From Tamarix chinensis (Eukaryota; Streptophyta; Magnoliopsida; Caryophyllales; Tamaricaceae): a stretch of 64,000 bases of DNA. The translations under genes and the position numbers were made by a program. The notes beneath the pieces were generated by a model. The model worked only from the letters and a program-made list of their open reading frames with translations. It was not told where the DNA came from and did not search any database. Below are positions 24,586-36,335 of the stretch, one piece after another (within the stretch, counting starts at the first letter, position 1; the number at the start of each line of letters is the position of its first letter). The stretch spans positions 7,277,265 through 7,341,264 of the forward strand of contig CM060171.1 in the NCBI GenBank assembly GCA_030549775.1. Direction: 5' to 3'.

Positions 24586-24733
24586 TATGAACTTACCAAG
24601 TCGCTACTTAAGAAACAAATTAGGAGAAGTACGTGATCACCCAACACCGATGCCCACCTGCAGATAGAGTTGTTCGTCTATGCCTAAAATTCCACGGCTT
24701 GGCTGGCCTGCCCTTCTGATCGATGGATTGGTG

Positions 24734-24741
24734 GTTATATA
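24734..24741 (-). promoter_or_regulatory. TATA box of the glycine-rich protein gene
   Basis: TATATAAC on the minus strand, about 150 bp upstream of the start codon. It is preceded by CACG, an ACGT-type core. There is no other ATG between this site and 24585. Confidence 0.5.
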
Positions 24742-25350
24742 CGTGAATCTGAAACCTTGACAGCTAATAGCAGCACACCGTACATGTATGAAAACATAAA
24801 ATATGTACGTTTGGGTCTTAATATCTTAGCAGGCAAGGGATTAAAACCGAGGTATAGTTTTGCAGAGATAGAGATCAACTGCCGTAGTCAATTCATAAAC
24901 GATCAAACATCTGACGTTCAAACCAACCATTCTTTAGTTCAACCTAACATTCCAAGCTTTGTATAATTTTCTTCCACTCACATATGTAGCCTTTATCTGT
25001 CAAAACATATAAACGTACGTTTTATTTTCATTTCGATATCATGTCGGCACGTTGAAACACACGAAAATTGAGCGACAAATAAATCGATAACACTCCCTTT
25101 CTCCTCCTCTAGTTGACAGGAGTCGAGCCGAGCTATTTCCTTCTCAAGTAAGGCTCACTTTCTAAACTAGCCAACTCCACCTGTCCATCTCTCTCTTTCT
25201 AAACACACGGAAATTATCAATCTCAAAATCGACTCATTTAATAAAAAATTTTAAATTTAATTTTTGATCTCAATTCATCAAATAAAGATGACTTAGTAGT
25301 GCAATTTTAAGCTTGATTATTAGCATATATGTTACAAAACCCAAAATGGA
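24742..25350. other. Intergenic region upstream of the glycine-rich gene
   Basis: No coding sequence recognised. A 69-codon frame at 24757-24966 has no domain and overlaps the likely promoter region. ACGT-containing motifs (GTACGTTT, AACGTACG, ATACGTG) are frequent here, but I cannot say they are functional. Confidence 0.4.
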
Positions 25351-25358
25351 TTAAACAA

Positions 25359-25727
25359 AGATTACATGATTAGAGGATAATTGATAGCCAAAATTAAAAT
25401 TAAATCAATCGAAAAAGTATATAATAAGTTAAGGATACATAGATTTATATGGTTCAGCCAAATTGACCTACGCCTATTGGCGATGAGAAATGAATTTGTA
25501 TATTAATAAATCAAGGGATTGCAAAATCAGATATTGAGAATCCATTGTAACCATTTCTTTTTTATAATTCCTTGATTGATTAATATAACAATTAATCTCT
25601 CTTGACCGTGGACGTAGGTCAATTTGATCGAACCACGTAAATCTTTGTGTCCTTAATATACATTATACTTTCTTAATTGATTTAATTTTAATTTTGGTTG
25701 TCACTTATTCTCTAATCGTGTGATTCA
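25359..25727. repeat. Head-to-head copia LTR palindrome
   Basis: The left arm (about 25359-25525) is the inverse of the right arm (about 25566-25727). For example GGTTCAGCCAAATTGACC pairs with GGTCAATTTGATCGAACC, and CCAAAATTAAAATTAAATCA pairs with TGATTTAATTTTAATTTTGG. The right arm contains the LTR phrase CCACGTAAATCTTTGTGTCC typical of plant copia elements. A spacer of about 40 bp separates the arms. Confidence 0.85.
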
Positions 25728-26689
25728 GATCCAATCTCTATTTGATCCGTTCTGTGTTCCGTAACAAATGTTATCATAGCTAGGTTAATTGGTATCTATT
25801 TTCACTCTGATTTTGCGATAGTAACCAAATTTAATATTGAGAAATTTGATAGGTTGGTTAGTTTTGGTTTGTGAAAATTAAAAATAAAGGTAATTTTGGT
25901 TCATTATAATTTACGTGCTGCATTGGATGGAAAGGCGAAGAAGGCAACAATGATGTCGGATGTATAATTGGACGAACTTGATTGGAGAGCTATGTCAACA
26001 ATCTAGTTATGCTTGCCGAATAAAGTTCTAAGTAAAGTTGCTAAAGAGATAATCGGTGCAGGTCTTTAGTTAAAACTATAGTCGTTGCACATGATGAAGA
26101 ATGTTACCAATCGTCTACTATTGAAGAGTAGATTACACAATCTTTATCACCAAGAAGGTAATCCTTTAAAGCCTCATTATGATGATTTTTCATCAATTGT
26201 CACGGATTTACAGAGTATTGATGAGAATGTGAATGATGAGGATCTTGCTATTATTCTATTATGTTCTTTACCACCATCATATAAGCACTTTCGTGAAACC
26301 ATTTTATATGGTCGTGATGATTTGACTCTTGATGATGTTAGATATGCCTTAGTGTAAAGAGTCTTGATTGATATGCAGTTAACATTAAATTCTCATGATT
26401 CTCCTGGTGATGGTTTATTTGTGCATGGTAGAACTATAGAAATATGTTATGGTTTTGGTTCAGGTGGTGGTGAGCAAAAGGGTAGATCTAAGTCTAAATC
26501 AAACAAAAATAAGATTTGTAATTACTGTCATAAGAAGGGACACATAAAATCTGAATGTTGGAAGCTTAAGAAGAACCAATATAATTCAGATTATGATAAT
26601 AACAAAAATCCTATGGACGCTAGTTTTGTAGGTAATAATGGTGATCCTAATGCGTTAATTGCTATCATTGATAGGATTAATGATAGTAC
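25728..26689 (+). mobile_element. Copia element: LTR end, primer-binding site and gag remnant
   Basis: TGTTATCATAGC near 25769 matches the initiator-tRNA primer-binding pattern (TGGTATCAGAGC) and follows the LTR end. Gag-like frames at 26085-26357 and 26364-26702 encode a UBN2-type segment (LYHQEGNPLKPHYDDF, LLCSLPPSYKHFRET) and a CCHC zinc knuckle CNYCHKKGHIKSECWKLK. One stop separates the two frames, and others lie upstream. The rest of the element is missing: a TRIM-like element begins at 26690 and the duplicated Tubby segment follows. Confidence 0.85.
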
Positions 26690-27410
26690 TATAACACCAT
26701 GAGTCGATACGACCACGCGGGAGCTACCATGAGTGCTTTCAAATTGATTGGCTATCTCCATATATCAACACGAATTATTTTAGTACGCTTTTTCCCTACT
26801 CACGTGCTTCCTAAGAAATTTTTATAAAATTTTTGAAACTTTTCAAGAGGGTCACACATTTTAAAAATCACTCCATGACCAACACGATTAATTGTAGAGT
26901 TCTTAGGACGAAATCACTAAAAGAATAGTATAGCGTGTTGATATAAGTAGTCAGATCAATCCTTATAACATTTCGTTCAAATTGGGGTATTACATTCACC
27001 CCCACTCAAATAATAAAACGTCCTTGTTGTGTCTCAACTACTAACTGTCTCAATATAGTTTATCTCAGTAATCATCTTACCAGGTGGCTGACTAGCTCAT
27101 CCAAGTTTAATTCATAATTGTGGTTTTTCTCTTATATCATTTATAACACCTCGAGTTGATATGACCATGCAGAGGCTACAATGAACACTTTCGAATTGAT
27201 TGTTTAGCCCTATGTATCAACACGAGTCCTTTCAGCACATTTTTTCTCCACTCATGTGCTTCCTAAGAAATTTTTATAAAATTTCTAAAACTTTCTAAGA
27301 AGATCACCCATCCTAAAAATTATTCTATGACCAACACGTTTAACCGTGAAGCTTTTAGGAAGAAATCACCAAATGAATGATATACCATGTTGATATGAGT
27401 AATCAGATCA
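26690..27410 (-). mobile_element. TRIM-like miniature LTR element, truncated
   Basis: Two similar LTRs: 26690-26994 (305 bp, complete) and 27142-27410 (269 bp). They are separated by 147 bp. Both begin TATAACACC on the + strand and share TGCTTCCTAAGAAATTTTTA. On the minus strand the right LTR is the 5' LTR and is followed by TGATATAAGAGA, a 9/12 match to the initiator-tRNA primer-binding site. The left LTR (TGTAATACCCC start) is preceded by the polypurine GAGTGGGGGTGAA. The right LTR loses its last ~36 bp exactly where the duplicated Tubby segment begins. No coding sequence. Confidence 0.7.
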
Positions 27411-28585
27411 TTTATATTTTTTATTGTGAAAAAAAAGGTTTTTTTTTTCTTTCATTAAACCAATTCAAACCATTCATTAGATCATAAACCAATGTCAAAA
27501 TTGATTTGACGACCAAATTTAATATTATGAATTCACCAAAGTAGCATAGTAGAATTATAGGGCACTTTTTTTCATCCCAAACTTTTTAATACACGAATAT
27601 TATCAACCTTGTTGAGCTACTGGAAAAGCTTGTGCAGGTCTTCTTCCCCATTTGAATTAGGAAGGATAATCTTTACATGCAATTAGAAAACAACTATGGC
27701 TAATGAATAGGTGCAGGTGGAATTAGAGTTGGAGCATTCTCAATCTGAATTATGGCAGGCAAAGTAGAATTGGAAGGAGTAAGTGTTAGAACCTTTCTGC
27801 TTAGCTAGAGTACAAACAAGTTCAATTACTCTCCATTATTTCAAGTCAAGCATTAGGAGCTTCGGCTAATTTCTCAACCTTGAGTTACAAAGCTTGGAAG
27901 AATTCGTTCTTTCTTGACCATTGTGATAACTATACAATTAAAATAAATGAATAACTTTTTTGTGTTTCTTCAGATATGATCCAATCTCCTTTCCCCCTTC
28001 CTTCTAGCAGGTTTGTCTTATTTATTTATTTATTTTGTTGTTGTTGTTGTTGTAAATAAACTGAAATAAGGGAAGGATAAAGGAACGAGAAGAATAAATA
28101 TAATAGGCATGTTCGGTTCCTTCAACTTGTGGAGGAGAAAGGTGCAATAACTGACATGAAGCCAACTCAGTGTTGGATGATGATGCCTCAATGGTGATAA
28201 GAAGTTGGTGCGAATGGTGGATTAGATTTCCCACTAAGGCGATGTATGAGTGATGCTAGTGTGAAACAAGGTCTGGCGTGGAGTTCTACAACAATGTAGA
28301 AGAACAGTCATTGACAATGTCAGTGGGGGTGGTGTTCCTTGATTCTGACTAGCGATGATGAGAAACAAGGCACGCGGTGTGTTGTTGGTCATCAATTTAT
28401 GGTGAGACCGATGGATGAACGGTGATGAGGGTGAGGGCTTGTGGCTAATTATGAATTAGTGATAGGATTAGGTATTTTTTTGGCTGATTGGGAAATTAGG
28501 GTCTTCATATTTGGGATTTTTTGCTTTCATATTTATTTGTATAAACGTAAACAGTAGATGGAAATGTCAAACTTGGATACCAAAT

Positions 28586-28903
28586 TGATGCAAGGCTACT
28601 CGTAACCTTCTACTTCTCACAAACCTCACAACTTATATTAACAAACTTTAACGGTAATGAAGTACATAAGTTCTTATCTATAGACTAAAAAACAGAAAAG
28701 ATAGACTTAGCTAAAAAAATATATAACAATTACATAATATCTAACAACTAAGGCTAAAAGATAATGAAAAATAATATCAAATTACTCACACACTTTTAGG
28801 CCTTCAGGTTGGGGTATATTCAAGGGTATGAAGAGCTTGTCAATAAGTTAATGGGATCAAGTTATGGGCCCCTATGATGTGGGTGGAGTATTAGATTGCT
28901 TCA
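28586..28903 (-). repeat. Duplicated 5' LTR of the gag-only element
   Basis: Homologous to 18205-18526, with the same boundary sequences (GATTGCTTCA on the right). The adjoining bases 28904-28908 are CTTGA. This preserves the original target-site duplication that has mutated to CATGA in the parent locus. Confidence 0.85.
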
Positions 28904-29439
28904 CTTGATCTAAAATCTCAAGCTGATGCTTTAACTGGGAGAGATTGGGGGATATAAGAAATATGGTTATACTATAGTTTACATATCCTTAGAGCTTTTC
29001 ATTAGATGCAGCTTTCAGGAGTGTAGAAGTTGTAAGGAGATAATAAAGGTTGATGAGAGAATTCTCGAGGAGAAAACCGTATTCCTTCAACTATCTTTTG
29101 TTGTGAGTCCTGATCTTGGATTTTGGTAAATGATTCCAGAAATAAAGCCTACGGTGCTTTTGGTAGGGGATGTGAGCATCTACAAACTTCTGAGATTATG
29201 TTAGGTGCTTTCTCCAAGAGTTAGTCTTTTGGTATATGGTGAAAACTGCTCATTTATTGGTTTCTTTTCAGATTTCAATGCTAACCTGTGTTTGTTTATG
29301 ATGGATTGTGTCCTTTTCTGCAATCTGTGTTTCCTCGAGTTGAGATGCTTCAATTACTCTGAAATAGTTGAATCAAGTGATCTTTAAACCTTTTTGTTTC
29401 TTTTGCTGATAGAAACATTTATCTTTACTTTAGTCGCAC

Positions 29440-29816
29440 CATGGTCCTAGGGAGTCCCTAGTTCAATGTTATATGAAACAAAATCGAATCAGCCAAACAT
29501 ATCATCTTTATCTGGGATTAAACTCATGTGATCTGAATGAAAAATATATTTTACCTTATACTTTAGCATTTACTTTGTAGTACTGTATCGTGGAATTAAG
29601 TTTACGAAAACATGCACAAGTAAACTTTAGAGAAAAGTAATGTGTGGCAGTTTCTGTTCTTTTATACTCATTACTACATGCTATATTGGCAGTTTCATAT
29701 GATGATGGCAAGTTTCTTCTAGCTGCATGGAAGTGTAGACATCCAACTTGCACTGACTACATCATTTCTCTGAATTATGTAACCATGGGGAGCAGTGGGT
29801 ACATAGGGAAATTGAG
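29440..29816 (+). pseudogene. Truncated Tubby-like pseudogene (exons 2 and 3 only)
   Basis: Exon 2 copy at 29440-29527 and exon 3 copy at 29693-29816. The acceptor before exon 2 has changed from CAG to CAC, and the donor after it has lost its final exon G. Exon 3 has an in-frame 6-bp deletion removing Pro-Asp. Its basic stretch reads AAWKCRHPTCTDY, where the parent has [13 protein letters not shown], so two Arg of the lipid-binding cluster are lost. The F-box exon and exons 4-5 are absent; a copia element starts 18 bp after exon 3. No stop codons lie within the two exons, which suggests moderate age rather than function. Confidence 0.9.
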
Positions 29817-29834
29817 GTAAATCTAGCTTATTAG

Positions 29835-32700
29835 TGATAAGAATAAGAAGTCTTAGCTAGTCTAATGCTGGTTGTTGCAACTAATAATTTGAATATTCTT
29901 ATACTTATCTTAAATTGTCATTAGAATTCAAAGGTTTTCCTATTATCTCTCATTAATTGTATCTATATATATTGTACATTAGATCTTATGGAAAGTATGA
30001 ATAACATTATTCATCTATATAGTATCAAGAGCAAGGTTCGATCAAAATTTTTCTGCTACTTTCTCCTTCTTCTCGCCTCCAGCGAGTTCCTGGTTTTTTT
30101 TTTCCTGCTATTCTCTCATTCTTGACTCATGGCCAACAACAATCTTATTCTCAATATTGCTGATCCAAGCACCCCCTTAATAATTGTTTCTCTTCCCAAC
30201 ATCATCAAACTTAATTCCACAAATTATCTCTCCTTGAAAATCTAAATTTTGGCTATCTTGGTTGGCTATGGTCTCTTTAAATTTCTTGATGGATCCTTCC
30301 CCCCGCCATCACCTGCCCTCCTTGTAGAATCGTCTACTCCCATAGACTTAGCCCATCTCACATGGATGTATCAAGATTGTCTCTTGTATGGAACACTTAT
30401 TGATACCTTGGATCTAAATATTGTTCCTCGTGTGTCCCTAATAAAAACCTCTTAGGATATCTGGGATACTCTTGCACACACATATGCTAGCATTTCCCGT
30501 GGCCACATCAAGTAGGTTAAGGCACAATTTCGAAGCATTACCAAAGGTCCTCAATCTATCACTGAACTCATGAAATCCATCAAAGCTTGCATTGATTAAT
30601 TGAATTTCTTGGGTCACTTAATGAAACCTGAAGATATTACTGATAAGGTGTTGGAAAGCTTGGATTCTAATTACTAGGGAGTCATCAATGCTATCAAAGC
30701 AAGAGATGATCCCATCTATTTTCTTGATCTTACGGAGAAACTCATTCAGCATGAACTTGTCTTCAAATCCCAACCAATCATAAGCTCCATGATTGCTACT
30801 GCCCACGCCACATCCACCCGACCACACAACCATCTACCCACCTCCATCCATGGTTCCTCAAAACCGAACCAGTATACAAAGCCCTCAAACATATATGTCT
30901 CTCCACGTTCTACTCTTAGACCTAAACCCTTTTTAGGGAGATGCCAATGGTGTCATACCAAATGTCACTCCCTTCAAAAATGTCCCATATTCCAGGAAAA
31001 ACACCCCTCTATATGCCCCTAGCACCTCCTTCCTTCAATTCCCACCCGCAAGCACACGTAGCCCATGCAGCTCCTCCAATGTCTACTTGATTTTGGAGCT
31101 TCTCATCATGTCACACATGATCTTGCAAATTTGTCTCTTCATCAACCTTATGATGGCACGAAATAAATTGTCATTGGTGATGGGTCCGGGCTTCCCATCA
31201 CTCACACGTGTTCTCTTTCTTTTTCTACCACCTCCAAATCCGTTACTCTTTCAAATGTTTTATGTATTCCTTGCATGAAACATAATCTCATCTCTATATC
31301 TAAATTTTGTTTTGACAATAATTTACTAATTGAGTTCTCTTCCGATTATTTTCTTGTGAAGGACCACCTTACGGGGGCAAATCTTCTCACGGGACTAACT
31401 AGGAATGATATATATGAGTGGCCTTCATTATCATCCATTGTTTCATTCTCTCTTCACAAAACTTTTATCATTGATTGTCATCATCTTGTAGGCCATCCAG
31501 CTTTATCTATTCTAAAGCCCTTAATTACTTATTTCAATCTTAATGTTGCTCCATCACCAAAGAATTTTTCTTTTAATTGCAATGCATGTAAATGTAATAA
31601 AATTCACATACTTCCCTTTCATCAAAATAATTTAATTTCTACTTCTCCACTTAATCTTCTTTACACTGATTTATGGACCTCACCAATATATTCATTTGAT
31701 GGTTTCAAGTATTATGCTATTTTTTTGATCATTTCACCAAATATATTTGGTTTTATCCACTAAAAATTAAATATGATACTAAGGATATACTCATATGGTT
31801 TAAGGCGCTAGTTGAAAAACACTTTGAGAAAAAAATAAAAACTATTTATTCTGACAATGGTGGATAATATGTTGCTCTTCATAATTTTCTCACCATTAAT
31901 GGAATTTATCATCTCACATCACCTCCACATACTCCTAAACATAATGGTTATGCTGAACGTCGGCATTGCCATATTGTAGAAACCAGTCTCTCCCTTCTCT
32001 CACATGTATATCTTCCTCTTGAATTTTGGTCTTTTGCATTTACCATTGCCACTTATCTTATAAATCGCATGATCACTCCATCCCTCTCAAATAAATCACC
32101 ATATCATTTTTTGTTTGGCACACCACCAAATTATCATAAACTACGCAATTTTGGTTGTTTGTGTTATCATTTGTTAAGACCTTACTCCTCTCACAAATTC
32201 ATCTCTCGGTCCCTCCCATGCATTTTTGTTGGTTACTCCTCCTCTCAAAGTGCCTATTATTGTCTTGATCCCACTACTCATAACATATATATTTATCGTC
32301 ATGTGCGATTTGTGGAAGATCAATTTTCATATCCATTACTCTCATCCACTCCTCCTCCTGCTTCCTATCCTAGTCCCGACCATTGGTGTCCCATCTCGTT
32401 TCCTATGTTACCATCTTCTCCTTAGGGTCCTGTTGAAGATTCTATGCTTCACAGTGCATAGTCCATCACGTCTCCACTATCGCCACTGTCCTCTTTACCC
32501 ACCTCATTACCCATGAATACTAGTAACCAACCATCGTCAGCAAATTCTACTTCAAGTACTAGTCCAACTTCCCATCCACCACCACCTTTTCACACCATCA
32601 TTACACGTACCAACAATAACACATATAAACCCAATCCTAAATATGCACACTTGACCACCACACAATCACAACCTACTGAACCCACCTCCATTGCCATAGC
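29835..32700 (+). mobile_element. Copia retrotransposon, 5' two-thirds, decayed
   Basis: A 5' LTR of about 185 bp begins TGATAAGAATAAG at 29835. A primer-binding-site-like AGTATCAAGAGC follows at about 30021. Gag starts at ATG 30129 and carries several stops. A CCHC knuckle CQWCHTKCHSLQKC lies at 30942-30983. Then come a pre-integrase segment (CHHLVGHPALSI) and an integrase core with its YTDLW, YSDNGG and HNGYAERRH regions, interrupted by a frameshift near 31720 and in-frame stops. The text ends in a pre-reverse-transcriptase linker (QPTEPTSIAIA), cut by an LTR at 32701. Reverse transcriptase, RNase H and the 3' LTR are not found. Confidence 0.9.
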
Positions 32701-34762
32701 TGTAACACCCCTAAAATTCACTAATGAAAAAAATTCATATGATGAAAAAGTTTAACGAAAGTGAAATAACAAAACTGTGAGTTCTGGGGATATTACCACC
32801 ACACTTAGCACCAGAACGATTCACTCCTATTGTTCCAGTACCAAGTGCTAAGGCTGAAAAGGATTATTGTCAACTTAAATCGATACTTAAAACAAGAATT
32901 CATAAAAGAACTAGAAAGTTCATAACATGAAAATCATAGTACACATATAAAGTTTACAATCCAAAGGAGTACATAATTAAATTTTCCAAAGGAACATAAA
33001 GTATAGTACGATAAAATAGGGCTAAAATAAGGCGATATAGAGTAAAATGAATGGAAGATAGAATCCAGCCAGATCACTCTCGATCCCCAGGCCAAGTCTA
33101 GGCTTAACTCTTAGTCCCGCCCGATGCCTCATAAGTATTGTAGGCATTGAAGATATCATCACCTACCTGCACAAACTCAAGTGGGCCCTTTGCTCGTGGG
33201 AATGAGAAGCATCCATGAAACGGGTGGTCAATACGCTAGGTACTGAGTAAGGTAACCATATGGGTAAAACCAACAAGAAGCACACAAGTAAGGCCATGTA
33301 AGAGAATAAACACACAAGGAGTACAAGACAATAATCTAGATTTACAAGATTAGGCCAAACTCATATTAATGATTTATCTTACGTCTCTTTTATGTTAATT
33401 CCATGAGAGTATGGGAACCCCACTATTATAGCCGGTGGACCGAAAACACTCTATAAGGCAGAACACACCTGACCACTATTATAGCCGGTGGATCGGAATC
33501 ACTCAACAGGGTAACATACACTGACCACTATTATTGTCGGTGGACCGGAAAGTATATATATAACCTCACAGGTCCCGACTCGCATGGTTTTCCACTATCA
33601 ATAATTAGTATCTTTCCATAACTTATTTTTGGTTCATACATTTCTTATATTAATTCCACGTGAGTACAAGAACCCCACTATTATTGCCAGTGGACCAAAA
33701 CATATATCCTCACTGACCCCAACTCACGAGGTGTTCCAATGTAAATAAATAGTATCTTTCCATGATTTATTACCATACAAGGTTTGGTTTATCGAGCCCA
33801 GAATCCCCCATTATTATAGCCGGTGGATCGAAAATACTTAGCAGGGTAAAATGCTCCTAACCACTATTATAGCCAGTGGACCAAAAAATCACTCAGTAGG
33901 GCAAAACATACCTAACCACTATTATAGCCGATGGACCGGAGAATATATAACCTCACTGGGCCCTGACTCGATAATCTTTCACTTTAAGTGCTTAGTGTTT
34001 TATTGTATTTTATTCCACACACAACCCCGACTAGACATGCATGAGTTGCTCGACTTTCCGAACTCCTGTCCCATATCTTGGGACTTTTACTTCTTCTAGT
34101 ACATCCAAATATCCTTTCCCACTCTTTCCTTATTTCCATGAATACTAAACTCTGAGGATCACTTTCCATATTTCTGAATCAACTTAATATCACTCTCTAG
34201 GGTTTCCTTACTGGAAAACCCTAATTTGACCTATATGGCCCAACCTGCCTCTATCCCATACAACTCACACTCCTCCAATTTATCACCTCACTCGATTCAT
34301 TCCTAGGCACTACATTTTACTCCCCATATAATACATGTGGCCACGAAACCCTAGTTGGCCATCCCAAAACTCTAGCATCTCTCCTTCCCAATATGATGTT
34401 ATTCATTCATCACTCTTACTTCCATCATTTCTTCTACATGACACATATCCAACATGACCCATGATCCCAAGACTTCCTTCCATCTTTTTCCCACTCACCA
34501 TAAACCCAAAACTCTTCTTTTTTACCAACCCATCACTTCTCTCATCTTACACTTGACATTACACCCTCACTATCCAACTCCCATACATTATCACCAAAAC
34601 CCTAGTTAGCTCCCTGAAAACCCTAGTACTTCTCCTTTCCTTTATGCCACTCACTCAACACCCAAATACATTCTTCTTACTTGACTCACTTTTACTCTAT
34701 GCGACACCCCTTCCATCTTTTATCCTTATTCTAACCATTTTCATTAATTTTTCCTCCCTTAA
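32701..34762 (-). mobile_element. Large gypsy-type LTR, minus orientation, truncated
   Basis: It starts TGTAACACCCC, the reverse complement of the family 3' end, immediately after copia sequence. It reads backwards through the same landmarks as the + copies: CCAGTACCAAGTGCTAAGG (32838), GTACTGAGTAAGGTAACC (33242), the CCACTATTATAGCCGGTGG array (33420-33934) and the CACGAAACCCTAGTTGGCC stretch (about 34334, matching 40530-40555 inverted). It is lost at about 34762 where another repeat begins. The other copies are about 3.9 kb, so half is missing. Confidence 0.85.
33420..33934 (-). repeat. Seven-copy palindromic motif array in the LTR
   Basis: Variants of CCACTATTATAGCCGGTGG start at 33420, 33473, 33525, 33675, 33808, 33861 and 33916, giving two tight triplets (52-55 bp spacing) with one copy between. 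The CCAC...GTGG ends are inverted, so each unit can form a short hairpin. Usually followed by ACCGG or ATCGG. Confidence 0.9.
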
Positions 34763-35440
34763 AGCCAGGGTATAAAGTTTATGGGGTCCTAATAAATACC
34801 AAGTATATATAAAATAATAATAAAATTTATAATAATAATAATACCATATTTAATATTATATATAATCATACATAGATATTCATTTATAATTGTATTTAAT
34901 CAAACTAATTTAGAATTTCACAATAAAATTAGAAATATAAATACAACTTATTCAATCAAAAAAATTAGATTATATTTAAATTAAATATAAAAGATACCTT
35001 ACTCACCTAATGGCTAGTGAAGTAGTGGACTAGATTGACTAGTGGTTGCCTGCCTGTAGTGCTGTGACTAGTGCGGTGGATTTTGGTGTGCAGCTAAGTT
35101 GTACGGGTGTGGTGTGGTGCACTGGTGCTAGCGTACAGGGATGAAGCAGTTGTGCAGGCCACAGAAAAAGTGTTCAGGAGATGGAGTGGTGGCAGTGATT
35201 GTGAGAGCCTGAGAGGTTGGGTTGCTGGGGTTGGGAGGGAAAATAATTTGCTATTTTTTTTAGCAAAATGTTACCTGTAGAGTTTGAACCCATGACCTCT
35301 TCCCTCATTTAAATCCTTACAATGAATACTTTAGAGACATTTCTCTGATATCTTACCTTGTAAATTATAAATATAATACATAATTTTAAAAAATCCATAG
35401 GGTCAGGAGACCCCATGGGCTCTTAACTGGCTCCGTCCCT
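34763..35440. mobile_element. Non-coding repeat with AGCCAG ... GGCTCCGTCCCTA ends
   Basis: The left side AGCCAGGGTATAAAGTTTAT then GGGGTCCT is roughly inverted relative to the right side, which on the other strand reads AGCCAGTTAAGAGCCC then ATGGGGTCTC. The interior is AT-rich on the left and holds a GTTTGAACCCATGACCTC phrase common in plant repeats. No duplication at the ends was identified. Confidence 0.4.
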
Positions 35441-36335
35441 AACTAGCACAATCAACACCTATGTAGCCAAAAAGATCTAATCTATCATAACTTTCTGCAT
35501 TAAATTCCAAGCACACTTCAATAGACCCTACAAGGTATCTGAGCACCCACTTTATAGCCCTCCGATATAATGTCTGGATTTTCCATAAATCTACTGACTA
35601 CACTTACTACATAAGCCAAATATAGCTTAGTACATATCATCAAATACATTAGGTTCCTAACTATTAAATTATGGGGCTCATCCTTCATATACTAAATATA
35701 ACATCTAGTATTAGTTTTTGTGTCTTTGAAAGTTGAAACTATGAGGACAAAGGAGTAAGAGCTAGTTTGATATAGGAGAAACCAAACATCTCTAACACCT
35801 TCCTAACATAGGAGCTTTAAGATAGTGTCATAGCCCTCTTCTACCTTCCCTTAGTATTTCAATGCCTAGGATTTTCTTAGTGTCCTCCAAATTCTACCTT
35901 TAGCAAACTCTTTGGCTATTTGTTTTTAAATTTTACTAGACACCAACTTATCATCTACATAGAATAGAAGATATACATCCTCTTATCCCTTTCCGTGAAT
36001 TACGTACACACATGAGTCAAAAAATTCTTCTTAAAGCCTGTGCTTATCACATATTGGTCAAACTTACATTTCTATTATCTTAGTAAATGTTTTAACCTAT
36101 ATAATGATCTCTTGAGTAAAAATACCCAATCCTCTTTTCCCTCAGCAATAAAACTATGATGGCGTCTCATATAAATATGTTCCTTAAGCTCATCATGCAG
36201 AAATGTTGCATGTCCATCTAGTTGCTCAAGTTTTAGATCTTCTAAGGTCATCAAACCCAACAAGAACCTTATTGATGTGTGCTTCACCACTAATGGAAAT
36301 ATTACTTATAATCACTCCTTTCCTTTAAGTAAAAC
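35441..36335 (-). pseudogene. Copia reverse transcriptase remnant
   Basis: The minus-strand frame 36290-36075 encodes KHTSIRFLLGLMTLEDL, LEQLDGHATFLHDELKE and LLKRSLYRLK, the start of a copia reverse transcriptase. Further down, about 35970-35940 gives LLFYVDDKLV with the catalytic YVDD. Frameshifts separate the blocks. The upstream part is cut off at the large LTR beginning near 36336. It is on the opposite strand to the copia at 29835 and is therefore a separate element. Confidence 0.85.

Larger units (their letters stand above)
27411..29834 (+). repeat. Segmental duplicate of Tubby intron 1 end, exon 2 and exon 3
   Basis: Collinear with 16632-19470: it starts at TTTATATTTTTTATTGT (parent 16632), passes through the 5' half of the gag-only element, its 5' LTR (28586-28903), the intron tail and exons 2 and 3, and stops a few bases after exon 3. 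The parent has a hAT insertion absent here. The duplicate has about 70 extra bases near 28265-28340. By hand count the exons differ by roughly 14 substitutions in 212 bp plus one 6-bp deletion. Confidence 0.95.

Noticed and set aside
24212..24667. Proline-rich 151-codon frame on the + strand
   Set aside because: It is the antisense of the glycine-rich exon; only the minus strand continues across proper splice sites into a Cys-rich exon and has a TATA box.
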